NCBI GenBank assembly: GCA_023846275.1
Contig: JAIUJO010000087.1
Span: 389,501-453,500 of the forward strand
From: Vanilla planifolia
Taxonomy: Eukaryota; Streptophyta; Magnoliopsida; Asparagales; Orchidaceae
DNA: 64,000 nucleotides
Direction: 5' to 3'
This document shows positions 47,101-59,745 of this stretch, one piece after another; positions within the stretch are counted from its first letter, which is position 1, and the number at the start of each line of letters is the position of its first letter. The notes beneath the pieces were generated by a model that saw only the letters and a list, made by a program, of their open reading frames with translations, made no database searches and was not told where the DNA came from. The position numbers and the translations under genes were made by a program.

Positions 47101-49111
47101 TTAATTGATAGGGCTTTCCAAGATGAGTATAACTAATGATAATACATCTCCTTTAAAAAACAATTAGATTTTCTTTGAATAAAAAAATTGAAAAAATAAA
47201 TACAAATAAATTTTTGTTTTAATATTAAGTAATTTTATAATGAAACTAAACTAAGAAAAATTTAGGAATGAAAGATAGGGAAACCAAAGTTATGAACCAG
47301 GCACAAAAGAGGAGAATTAGATTTTTGTAGTAAAGTAATAAAATCGAAGCAAAATTTTGACTTAATTATAATGAACGTGAAAATGGTTCATAAGAATATA
47401 CTACAAGGATCATCTTAACAATTGTCAAATGTTTTGTGAAGTAAGTCAAACCATAGAAAATAAATAAGTTAATTAATAAAACTAAATATTTAATTATATA
47501 GAGTTCATTTAGATAATTTATTAATGTTTGTTTCATCTCCATTAGAAATAGTTTGAAATTTCTATGAATTTTTAAATAATTAAGCATAGATATTTAAAAA
47601 TTATTATTCTAATATTATGTAAATAAATATTAGAGACTAATTTTGGTAAATTTATGGAATAAAATATATGCAAGACGAAGTAATACAAGGTCATAATAAA
47701 GAAGATTTCAATTTACATTATAATATGAACAAATAAAAGGGAGAGATATTAAATAATGATAAAAATTCTACAAAAGAGAATTTCATTACAAGCTAGTAGG
47801 AGATGAAGGTTAACATCATTGATCACTAAATTCAGTATAAATCAAAATATATCATAAATTGTGTAAAAAGTCCATAAAATAAAATATTTAAAAATATAAA
47901 ACTAAATACTTTATTTGATAGAGCTCACTGTAGTGAGTCTAATGATGTTAGATTCACCTAACGTATACCTCACTGAAAATTTCCATGAACTAACTTAGTA
48001 AATAAGCTTAAAAATGAAAAAAAATTAAACTTTAGGAACATATTTTTTAAAGCTGAAATGAGATAATTTGAGGCATTGTTGTACAACTAAGGTCATAATA
48101 GAGGATAGCTAGAGTTTTATGTTTATAATAACAAATTAAAGTTAAAACTTTAAAAAAATGAGATCACCTGTATAACAAAGTTGCATTCCAAGGCATTAAG
48201 GATATCATGTGTAACACTCTTGATCATCAAATATCGTATGAATCAAAATGTGTCAAAAAGCATGACAAAACAAAAGAAAAATTAATATATATAATAAAAC
48301 AAAAAGAGGATCTTGTTTCAAGAGCTCAGAAAGGTGAGTCAATTATTGTTCGCTTCATCTCGATCATACATCATTTTAAATAATCAAAGAACAAAAAGGT
48401 AAATAAGCATTAAAAAATAAATTATTATTCTCATATTAAGCAAATAAAATTAATAAATGTAATATAAGAAAATAAAAGAAACATAAATGCCCCAAAAGAA
48501 GGGAATTAGATTTTTATATTGATATAAAAAACAAAAGAAAAATGTTATTAAACATAGCCTAAATTATATATGAAAGTTGCATTCAAAGAAATTAAGGAAA
48601 CCGAATATAACATTTTTAATTTTTAAATTAGGCATACATGGAAAAGTTTTCTAATGTTTGCCATAACTTAAGAAAGTAAAATATTTGAATATAATAAAAT
48701 GAGTATCTGAATAGATAAAGCACTCATAGATGTGTCCAATGACTTTTCTTTCATCTTGGTTGGACCTCATTAAGAACTACAATGAATTAAAAATAAAATA
48801 TTTATAAAATGTTTTTTAATATTTTGTAACTATATTTTGAAACTAAAATTAGTTAAATTGAAAAAAATAATATTAAAAAATAAGAGGAACGTAATGGTTA
48901 GTTTAAAGAATATTTTTAATTACTAAGTAACACAACCATCTTGAAGAAAACTTTAAAGAAATAAAAAAAAATTTAGTAGTAAGTTGTATTGCAACATTTA
49001 AAGTAGATAATGCATATAGCCTTTGATCACGAAATTTTGATTTAGTAAAAATTTCTTGTGAAAAATTATCAATTCATTAGAAAGTTTTTAATCACGTAAA
49101 ATAGATATATA
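44101..49111. repeat. Higher-order repeat copy 2 (about 5.0 kb)
   Basis: Landmarks matching copy 1: monomer 2 with CAAAATGATTAACTTGG near 44424, monomer 3 with GAGATAGAGTTCACG near 44860, the half-monomer at about 46365-46610, GATAATTTATTAATG at about 47513, GATTCACCTAACGTATACCTC at about 47950, and GGATCTTGTTTCAAGAGC at about 48310. Two neighbouring monomers, with box B at about 45545 and 46025, look more like each other than like the rest, suggesting a local duplication. Confidence 0.7.
46365..46610. repeat. Half-monomer variant, higher-order copy 2
   Basis: It contains GAATACTTTGCATTGGAAAC near 46431 and a second box A (GAGATCATGCATAACAT) near 46585. It is the second occurrence of the variant defined at 41335-41560. 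Confidence 0.7.
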
Positions 49112-50799
49112 ATGGGATCACATTGAGAGGAGTCCAATGAAATTTTTTCCTTCTCGATTAGATCTCATGTGGAGTTATAGCTAATTTTGAAAGTACATAT
49201 GCATAAAAATATTTTGTTATTGTAATAAAATAAAGAAAATATATATTAAGGATGAAATGCAAGAAAGTTAGGTGTTATAACAAAACAAACTAAAATCAAT
49301 GCAATGGTCTCATGAGAAGAGAATCTAAGACTCATATTCTTAAAACAAATCAAAACAAAAACATTAAAGGAAGGAGATAATTCTTATGGGAATGTTTTAT
49401 TCAAAGGTATTAGGGAGATCATGTGTAATATTCCCTATCATCAAAGAAGATACAAATAAATATATTTTAAAAATCATAACAACAAGTATAACGGCGTTTG
49501 TTCATCGCAATTGAAGCTCATTTTGTAGTTCTAAAGATAACATAGTAAACAAAAATAAATTGTTTATTTATTATTAAGCAAACATATATCAAAGCTTAAA
49601 TAAGCTAAATTTAAGTAGTTTGACATAGCCAAACCTAGGACATATAAATGTCATACGAGATGAGAATTAGTTTTTTATAATAATATATGAAAATGAATAA
49701 AAACAAAATTTATAACATGAAATAAATTGTATGAAAAAGCTTCATTACAAGTTAAAAAGAAGTTTGAGTGAAATATTCTCAATTATCAATTCAAGTATTA
49801 ATTGAAATCCTTTATGAAGAATGTTGCATCCCTTAAAAATAAAATATTTTAAAATAACAAAATGAATATCTTGTTGGATAGAGCTCACTAAGCTGAGTTC
49901 AAAGACATTTTATTATCTCATTTGAACTTTATTAAGGGTAACTAAGGATTATCAACCTAAGCACAATTAAAAATAACTTATTATTTTTATAAGAATTAAA
50001 TTATATCAATGCTAAAAGAACAAATTAATTGAACGTTATATAACTAAATTGAGGAATTATAGTGGAGATGTAAGATAAGGTTAAAGTTTATATTATTATA
50101 TAATAAAACCTGTAAAAATAATTAAAGAATAAGAATAATTGCATAGAAAAGTTTCACTAAAAAAATACTTAAGAGATTGGGTGTGATATCATCATCAATA
50201 AAATCAAGTAAAACAAATCATTTTGAAAAGCATGTCCATATCCTAAAAATTAAAAAGTAATATAATGCTCTCATGGTAGGATATTGAGACTTCTGATGTT
50301 TTATATCCAAATTACTATGGAAATATGAAAATAAATACTTAATAGAATACATATCATCATTGCATGTCTAATTATCTTTGTTTCATCTAAATTAGACCTT
50401 GTGAAGAACTCTAATTAATTAAAAAAATAAGGATAAATAATAATCAATAATTATTTTAATATTTACCAAATATATATTAAAGTTGATGTGGGAAAAAATT
50501 AAATGGTATAACACAATTAATATGTAAATAGATAGAGCTTATCGAGATGGTTCCATTGACATTTGTTTCATCATGATCGGACTATATTTCAAGTTAATAA
50601 CTATCACATTGGTAAATAGAAAGTAAATAAACTGTTATTTTAAAATTAAGTAAATCTATATTAAAGTGGAAATGAGATAAGTTTAAGCATCATAATATAA
50701 CCAACTAAAAAAATGAAAAGGTCAAATTAGAGGAGAATTGGACTTTCATTGTAATACAACCAAATCAATGTAAAAATTTAAAGAACTAAAGTAAGCTTT

Positions 50800-51040
50800 A
50801 TATTATTCAAAGGCATTAAGGACATCAACTTTTAACATTTCTGAGAATATTTTGTGTTGGAAAATTTCTAATATGAAAATGATGATTTTTAGGTACAAAT
50901 AAAAATTTTTCACAAAATGTTTAAAGAGTTAAAAATAAAAAATGACTTTGGATAATTAAAGATGAAATTCTATATTAGAATGTTGAATTCTAAGAAACCA
51001 AAGAGATCATGCATAACATCATAAATGAGCAAATCTTGCA
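50800..51040. repeat. Half-monomer variant, higher-order copy 3
   Basis: It contains GAATATTTTGTGTTGGAAAA near 50844 and TCTATATTAGAATGTTGAAT, then GAGATCATGCATAACAT near 51004. It is the third occurrence of the variant. Confidence 0.7.
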
Positions 51041-52719
51041 CGATTAAAATATCTCAAATAACATTAAAAAATAATTAAAAAAAGTTATTATAGAAATTAA
51101 AAAATTAATATCATAGATAGAGCTCGCAAAGATAAGTCCATCAAAAAGTTCTTTGGTTGATTAGTTCTTATTTAAAATTATTGCAAATTACCAATTTGAG
51201 AAGGAATTAATAGTTAAAAATTATTAAAATTTTATTAAGCAAATATTTGTTAAAATTGAAATGGCATACATTGAAAAAATTTAATATATCTAAATTGTAA
51301 AATTTAAAAGTGAATTGGCAAAAGATTTAGAGTTATGAAGTAATATAACAAAAATAGAAAAAATAATTTAAAAAAATCACAAAAATTGTTCTAGAAAGAA
51401 ACATTTGATTATATTAAGCACATGTCATGTAACATCCCTGATCGTCAAATCTAGAATGAAATAGAATATCTTATTTGGTTTGCAAAATGATTAGAAATAT
51501 TTTAAAAAATGTAAGAAAATAATTTTTTTTATTTATGGAGCTCATTGAGATGAGCATAGTGAATGATGTTCCATCTCATATAGATGATATTTGGAAAAAA
51601 TATTAATTACCAAATTAAAAAAAGAATTAACACAAATAAATTATTATTTTAATATTAATTAAGTTAATAATGAAGCAAAGTTGAGGAAAATTAAGAAATG
51701 AATAAAAAAACAAATGAAAAAAATCACATAATAAGAAAATTAGATTTTTGTAGTAAAATAATAAAATCAAAGCAAAATTTGAGTTAATGACATAAAGTGC
51801 AAAAAAAGTTAATTTGAATATACTAGAAGGATCAGTATTAAGAGCTACTATATTCAAATCATGTATGAATTGAAGTATTTCATAATGTAAGTCAAACCAT
51901 AAAAAAAATTTACTTAATAAAATAAAACAAAGTATTTAATTTTATAGGGTTCTTTGAGATTATTTATCAATGTTAGTTTTATCTCCATTAGTCGTTGTCG
52001 GGAGTTTCTAATAATTGAAAAATAAATAACCAAAAATATTTAAATATTAATGCTCTAAATTTTTTAAATAATTATTAAAGAAAACATTTGATAAATTGAT
52101 GCAGTACAATCTTACCAAATTGATGAAATACAAGGTCACAATAAAATGTATTTAAATTTACATTATAATATGACGAAGTAATAGTGTAAAATATTACCTA
52201 ATGGTTTAAATAATATAAAAACATTTCCTTTGAAGTTAATATAGAGATAGAGAATAACATCTGCATTCATTAAATTTTGTATAAATTAAAAAATTTCATA
52301 AGTTGCTTAAAATATTCATAAAATAAATATTTAAAAATATAAAACTAAATATTTTATTTGATAGAGCTCACCACAGTAAGACTAATGAAGTTGGATTTGC
52401 CTTATCGTACCTCATAAAAAAATTCTATGAGTTAACACAATAATTAAGAATAAAATAAAAAATTAAATTTTGTACTTTAAGAACATATATATTAAAACTA
52501 AAATGAGATGATTTGAGGCATTGTAATATAGTGAAGGTCAAACTAGAGGATATTTAGAGTAAATTTATAATAATAAGAAATCAAAAAAATAATTGAAAAA
52601 ACTAGATTTGTTGTAGGAGAAAGTTGCATTACAAGGTTAGGAGATCAAATATACTTTTTTTGATCATGAAATATGCCATGAATCAAAATCTTTAAAAATA
52701 AGGTCAAAACTCAAGAAAT

Positions 52720-52724
52720 TCATT

Positions 52725-52759
<35 letters not shown>

Positions 52760-52780
52760 GTATATTTATATATACAACAA
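52720..52780. repeat. Expanded TA tract within a monomer
   Basis: A TA-rich run interrupted by AAATA and GTATATT. It is at the same place in its monomer as the short ATATATA runs at about 43225 and 48285 in copies 1 and 2, so it is a local expansion. Similar runs sit at 33761-33778, 60119-60132 and 63522-63541. Confidence 0.75.
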
Positions 52781-55741
52781 AAATGGTGGATCTTATTTGA
52801 TAGAGCTCACCAGAGCAATTCTATTAACTTTTTCATCATCTTGGTAAGATCTCGTTAGAAATTAATGTAAAATAAAAAATTAAAATAAGCATAATTAATA
52901 ATAAATTATTATTTGAATATCAAGTAACTATATATAAATGTTGAAGTGAAATAAATTTAATAAGCCTATTATAAGCTAATCAAGGAAATATAGATGTTGC
53001 AAAAGAGGATATTTACATCTTCATATCGAAATACCAAAATAAAAGAAAAGTTTTTAAAAGGTAACATAAATCATATATGAAAGTTGCATTGCAAGGAATT
53101 AAGTAGATCTTATATAACATTCTAAATTTTTAAATAAGGTTCCAAAAGAAAACTTTTCTTAAGAGTGCCATAACAATAGAAAGTAAAATATTTTAAGAAA
53201 TAGATAGAGCATCTAGCCAGAGAAATCTCACCCAAATGGTTCCAATGATGTTTATTTGATCTTGATTGGACCTCACTTAGAATTATATTGAATTAAAAAT
53301 AAAATATGTTTAAATAAATTTTTTTAATATTTAGTATGTATATTTTAAAGCTAAAATAATTTAAACTGAAACAATGTAATATGACTAAACAAAAGGAATG
53401 TAATAATGAGTTTTGATAAGATTTTGAATTGTTTAGCAATGTAACCATTTGAAATAAAAATAGTGGAAGAAATAAGAAAATTTTTATGAGAAAGTTGTAT
53501 TCAAAGATTTAATGGTGATAAAGCGTGCCTCCCTTGATGATGAAATTATGATTGAGTTAGATTGGCTCATAAAAAGTTCTCAACTTCAAAAAAGTTTTTT
53601 AAAAAATAAAATGAATATATAATTGGATAAAGCTTATTGAGATGAGTTCAATGACATTTGTTCTATCTTGATTAGACCTTATGTGGAATTATAGCATACT
53701 TGGAAAGTTGATATGCAAAAAAATAATAAATTTTTATTAGAAATTAAATACAAATTAATGAAAAATTGACATAAATTGAAGTATCATAATATAACCAAGT
53801 AAAAGCAATGAAAGGTGTCACGAGAAGAGAATTTAGTTTCACAATCATAATACAAATACAAGGAAAAACATTGAAAAAATTTCATAATGTTTTTGAGAAA
53901 GTTCTATACCATAGTGCTAAGGGCATAAAGTTTAACATCCTCTATTGTTACATAAGATACAAATAAAAATATCTCAAAAATCATAATAAAACCCTAGGAT
54001 TATAAATACATAATATTGCAAAATGATTAACGAGTATTGACAAAGCAAGCAGAGACAAGAATAACAATGTGTGGTTTAACTAGATTGAATCTCATTTTGT
54101 AGTACTAAAAAATAACAAAGTTTAGAAAACGAAAAAAAAAATAATTTAATAAATATTAGGTAAATATATGTTAACACTTAAATAATATGAATTTAAATAA
54201 TTTAATATAACCAAATCTAAGAAATTTAACAGTCATAGGAAATGAGAATTAGCTTTTCATATTAAAATAACAAAATGAATGAAAAACATTTTTAAGCATG
54301 AAATAGATCTATGAAAAGTTTTCATTCCGTGTTAATAATCAGTTCCACTGTAATATTGTTAATTATAAAATAAGCTATCAATTGAAATGCCTTATGAAAA
54401 GTGCAACAATCTTTGAAAGTAAATATATTAAATTAGAAAAAAATAAACATCTAGAAATAAATAAATATTAATGTTGAAAGAAAAAATTGATTAAATGTTA
54501 TATAACAAAGTTAAGGCTCACACAACAGAAGATTTTGAGTGACATTATAGTATAATAAAAAAATAAGCTAAATATTTAAAGAACGAGATTACTTGCATTG
54601 AAAAGTTGCATTCCAAAATAATAAGGAGTTTGTGTGCAAAATTATCATTCATCAAATTAGTTATGAATATTTTTACTTTTAAAAGAATCTCAAAATGAAA
54701 AATAATTAAAAATTTAAAATTATAAAATAAATATATAAATTTTTATGGCTCGTGAAGACCAGTCCAAAAGCATCTATTTTTTCTTGATTTGAGATAGCTT
54801 AGATTTATTACTATTTTCCAAGGTAAACAAGACAATGTTTTAATAAATTTTAATTATTGACATTAAGTAAATAGATACAAAAACTTGAACGAGATAACTT
54901 GAACCAATCTAATATTACCAAATTAAAAGTAAGATAGAAGTCACATAGGAGTTTTGGATCTTCAAAGAAATATATTAAAATTAAATTTTAAACACAAAAA
55001 TAAATACTTAAGAATTTCTATGAATTACATCTAACAATTAGCATAAATAATAAGAAATTATTATTTCAATATCAAGAAAATATATATTAAAGCTAATGTG
55101 AGATAAATTGAATTGTTATAATATAATAAAATAAAATAAAAGTAATGCTCACATGAGAAAAGATGTAGAATTACATAGTAATATAACCCTATCAAAGAAA
55201 AAGATTTGAAATGAGATAAATTATTTAAGAAACTTCAATTCCAGCATATTAAGAAACATAAATGAAATAACCTTGAAAGTCAAAGAACTTATGGATTAAA
55301 ATTTCTCTAAAACTTTCCAAAATAAATAAATCAAAATTTTTAAAGTATAAAAAATTATTTCTTAATTGGATAGAGTTTATTTAAATGGGTCTAATGATAT
55401 TAGTTTCATGCTAATTAGACGTCATTTGAAATTACTACAAGTTACAAAGAAAAGGTGCCGAATTTTTTTAAATTTTTTTAAATATATATTCATGCCAAAA
55501 TTTGATAAATTTAAACAATGTAATATAAAGAATTATAAGAAAGAGTATCTTTAGATAATATTCAGATTTGACAAAATAATGATTTTAAAGAAAATCATTT
55601 AAAGAAATTTAATATGGTGATCATGCATTCCTTTCTTGATCACAAAAATTTGATTAGTTAAAATACCTAATAGAATATTCCCAATCTCTAGAAAGAAGTT
55701 TTTACAAATATAAAAATGAACATATAATTAGTTAATGCTCA

Positions 55742-55776
55742 TTGAGATGAGTCCATCGACATTTATTTCATCTCGA
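55742..55776. other. Box B hairpin, well-preserved copy
   Basis: TTGAGATGA (55742-55750) and TCATCTCGA (55768-55776) can pair across a 17-base loop with eight Watson-Crick pairs and one T-G. Compare 51546-51552 with 51572-51578 (TGAGATG / CATCTCA, perfect) and 62361-62369 with 62387-62395. Confidence 0.6.
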
Positions 55777-55959
55777 TTAGACCACATTTTAAGTTACTGC
55801 TAATTATAGAGAAGATTTGAGTAAAAAAATTAATTATTAGTTAAAATTTAAGTAATTATATATTATCATTCAAAAGAGATATGGTGGGGCATCAAAAAAC
55901 TACAATAATTAAAAAACATCAAGAAATGTTATAAGTTTTGTGGGAAACTTTTAATCCAA

Positions 55960-56200
55960 AGTACTAAGAAGATGACATGTAACATTCTTAGGCATTCTTT
56001 TTATTTGAAATTTTTTAATATCAAAATCAAGATTTTCAAGTGTGAATCAAAATATATCATCACATGTTCAACTAAATCTAGAAAATAAAACATCAATTTT
56101 GATGAAAGAAGTGGAAATTTTGCATTGGAAAGCTTTATTCCTAGATACTAAGGAGATCAAGCATAACATCCTTGATTATAAAATCTTGTAAGAAACAAAA
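55960..56200. repeat. Half-monomer variant, higher-order copy 4
   Basis: It contains GGCATTCTTTTTATTTGAAA near 55990, then TTTGCATTGGAAAGCTTTAT and GAGATCAAGCATAACAT near 56153. It is the fourth and most diverged occurrence. Confidence 0.65.
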
Positions 56201-59200
56201 TATATCCCATAACACTCAAAAATAACAAAAAAAAATATTTAAAATATAGTAGGTAAATATTTAAGTAGATAGAGCTCATCAAGTTAAGTCCTTTAACATT
56301 TTTTTATTTGCTCGATTCCTTCTTAGAATTATTAGAACTTATGAATATAAATAAGCAAAAAAATAATAAATTATTAAAATAGCATTAAGTAAAAATATGA
56401 TAAAATTAAAATTAGGCAAATTAAAGTAATGTAGTATATCAAATTTTAAAAAAAATTTAAAGTTACATGATAAAATATTTAGATTTACATAATGATATAA
56501 TAAAAACTTTAAAAAAATATTTGAAGTACTATCATAAACTAAGCTAGAATGAGGACATTTTGTCCAGTTTGCATCACATTCGGAATCATAATGAATTACA
56601 AAATTAAATAAGTATAAATAATATTAAAATATTATTTTAATAATTATAAAAATTATAGTAATATTGAAATGAGATAAATTGAGCAATCAAATAAACAATA
56701 TCAAAGTGACGCAAAATTGCCATAAAAGAGGAGATTTTGATTTTTTTTAGTAAAATAATTGAATTGAAGCAAATGAATTTTAATTAATGTTATAAGGTGT
56801 ATGAAAAATGTTCATTCTATGTTGCTAAAAGGATCGATTTTAAAAACCATGATCATCAAATTGAGTGCAGATTGAAATTGTTCATAAAGTAAGTCAAACC
56901 ATATGAAAAAATTACTTAATATATAAGAACAAAATATCTACTTATAGAGAATTCAATGAGATGATTTATTAGCATATGTTTCATCTCCATCAAACGTTGT
57001 TTGGAACTATTAAGAACTATAAAATAAATAAGCATAAATATTAAAAAATTGGTTGTTGTGCAATTATTTAAATATATATTAAAAATTTATATTAATTAAG
57101 CTGTAATTATCCAAATTGAAGAAATACAAACACAAAGGTCATAACAAAGTGGATTTTTATTTATAATATGTTATGACAATAATATTGAAAAATATTAATT
57201 AATGAGATAAATTGAACAAAAAAGTTTCATTTTAAGATAATAAACAAATTAAGGTTAACATTCTCAATTTAGGAATATAAATATATAATCTTGTTATTGA
57301 TTGTCCAAACAATTCAAACTATACATATTTTGTATTAATTTGACCTACTTTAGGTTTACTATGATTTATCAAGTTAAAAAAATAATAATCAATTATTATT
57401 TTAATATTAAGATAGTAAACACAAAAGTTGAAAAGTTAAAATTTCAACAACATGATATAACAAAGTCAAAATGATATAAAAGTTACACAAGTGGAGAATT
57501 AGACTTTTGTTGTAATATATAAAAAATAAAGAGAAAATTTTCATGTAAGAAAAACAGTAATATATAATTCAAATCTAAAGTACTAACGAGATTCAGCATA
57601 ACGTCCTTAATCATCATTCAGAAATGAATCAAAATATCTTCTATAGCATGCCATCATAACAAAAATAAAGTAATTAAAAATATAATAAAAGAATTTTTTA
57701 AGTAGATAAAACTCATTGGGAGGAGTCTGACTATATCATTTTCATGTGGATCAATCCTAGACGTTCTTATGAATTTTGGAAGTAAATAAGCATAAATAAT
57801 AGTAAATTATTTTTTATTTTAAAGTAAATAGATGTTGAAGTTGAGATAAGATAGGTTGAACTAATATAATATAGCCAAATTGAACTCATTTGAAGCTTAC
57901 ATGATAGAAGATTTAGTGTTTTGTTGTAATATAATAAAATAAAACTTAAAATTATCTCACCAATTTTCAGGATAGAAGATTTGAATTGAAATATATTAAG
58001 AGGTTGAAGCATAACACCACCAATTTTCATTTCTAGTATGAAAAAAATATCTCTTAAAGTGTGTCAAAAGTTTAAAAAATAATTTTAAAAAATTAAAATT
58101 TTATTTATAGTACTCATTTGGATTAGTCTAAAAATGTATGTTTCATCTGCTTTAAAACTCATTTCAAAATTTTTCTTTTTTTAAAATAAAAACATATAAA
58201 TAAAAATAAAATATTATTTCAAGAAGAACTAAATTTATAATAATGTTCAATTTAGACAAATTGTTGCCATGAAATGAAGCAAAATTAGAGTATTGAAGAG
58301 TCACACATGTGGAGAATTGGATTTTTCTAGTATTAAATCATATTAGAGAAAATTGTTTAATTAATAATACAAATTGTATGGAAAATTTTAATACCAAGAA
58401 GTTAGGAGGACCAAACGTAACAACCTATCATCAAATTCGACATGAATTGAAATAATCCATAAAGTAACAAAGCTAAAAAACTTGAGAAAGTAAAATATTT
58501 AAAAACACAAAATATGATGCTTTATTAAAGAGAGAATAAATTGTTAAGTCTAACAATGCTTGATTCTTCTTAGAAGAATTTTTTTGTATTTTTGTTCAAT
58601 TAAAAATGTAAATAATAACATATAATAAAAATATATTTTTTTGATATTAAGAAAATAAACATTAATGCTAAAATAAGACAAATTGAATCATTATTATATA
58701 CTCTAATTTAGGCAATGAAATACAAACGTAAATTAAATTAAAGTTTTAGATAGTATATAGACGAAATAAATATAAACATTTCAACAAATGGCATAAATTG
58801 TGTGAAAAATTTGATTGCTAAGGTACTATGGAGATTGAGCATAAGATAATCGATTGATGAATTAGATAAAAATTAAAATGTATAACAAAACTTACTAGAA
58901 TCATAGGAAACAAATATTTGAGAATTTGAAATGAGTACTTATTTGGGCATGACACTCAGGGTGTGCCAAACGACTACTATTTCATCTTGGTTAGAGTTCA
59001 TTAAGATTTTTTTTGAATTATTGAAGTAAATAAGAAAAAATAATAACAAATTATTATTTCAATATTAAGTAAAAATATATTGAAGCTAATAAAAGATTAA
59101 TTAAAAAATCTAATATAATAAAACTAGTGATATGTTATGGTCACATTAAAGAACATTTTTACTTACATATTATTATAATGAAATAAATTTTAAATGAGAT

Positions 59201-59745
59201 AAATTCTACGTAAAACTTACATTCAAAGAAACTATGAAACTTGAACATAAAAACTTCCATCGTTAAATGAGGTACAAAATGGATTGTCTTTAAAAACTTG
59301 CATAAGCAAAGAAAATAAAAGTTTTTAAAATATAAAAATCATTTTGTAATTTGATTAACCTCATTTAAATGAGTCCAAAGACATAATGTTCATACAGATT
59401 GAACCCCATTAAAAATTACAATGAATTTTAGAGATAAAATGTGTAAATAATGAAATGACGAAACATATTTTTGAAGAAATGTGATAAAATGCAAATATGT
59501 AATATAATGAAATGAAGGAAATGTGATTTTCACATTAAAAATGATTTATAATTACATAATAATAAAAAATAATAATGAAACAATTCAAACTTATGAGAAA
59601 AATTTTGTTGGAAACTTGCATTCCAGGATATGAAAGAGATCAAGGATAATGTCTTCAATAATAAAATTACGAAAAAATTTATATCTTATATAACGTGCCT
59701 AAGTCTAACAAAAGTTTTTTTAAAATTACGTAACAAAATATATAA

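Larger units (their letters stand above)
49112..53624. repeat. Higher-order repeat copy 3 (about 4.5 kb)
   Basis: Landmarks: ATGGGATCACATTGAGAGG at the start, GAATATCTTGTTGGATAGAGC near 49870, the half-monomer at about 50800-51040, GATTATTTATCAATG at about 51960, GGATTTGCCTTATCGTACCTC at about 52395, and GGATCTTATTTGATAGAGC at about 52786. It is shorter than copies 1 and 2, so at least one monomer is missing. The last landmark is preceded by an expanded TA tract. Confidence 0.7.
53625..59745. repeat. Higher-order repeat copy 4 (rearranged, about 6.1 kb)
   Basis: It follows copies 1-3 through GCAAAATGATTAACG near 54023, AATGTTGAAAGAAAAAATTG near 54468, the half-monomer at about 55960-56200 and GATGATTTATTAGC near 56960. 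After about 57.0 kb the expected GATTCACC..CGTACCTC monomer is not found. Some monomers are truncated (for example near 54450 and 55010) and extra ones appear before the next copy begins. Confidence 0.5.
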
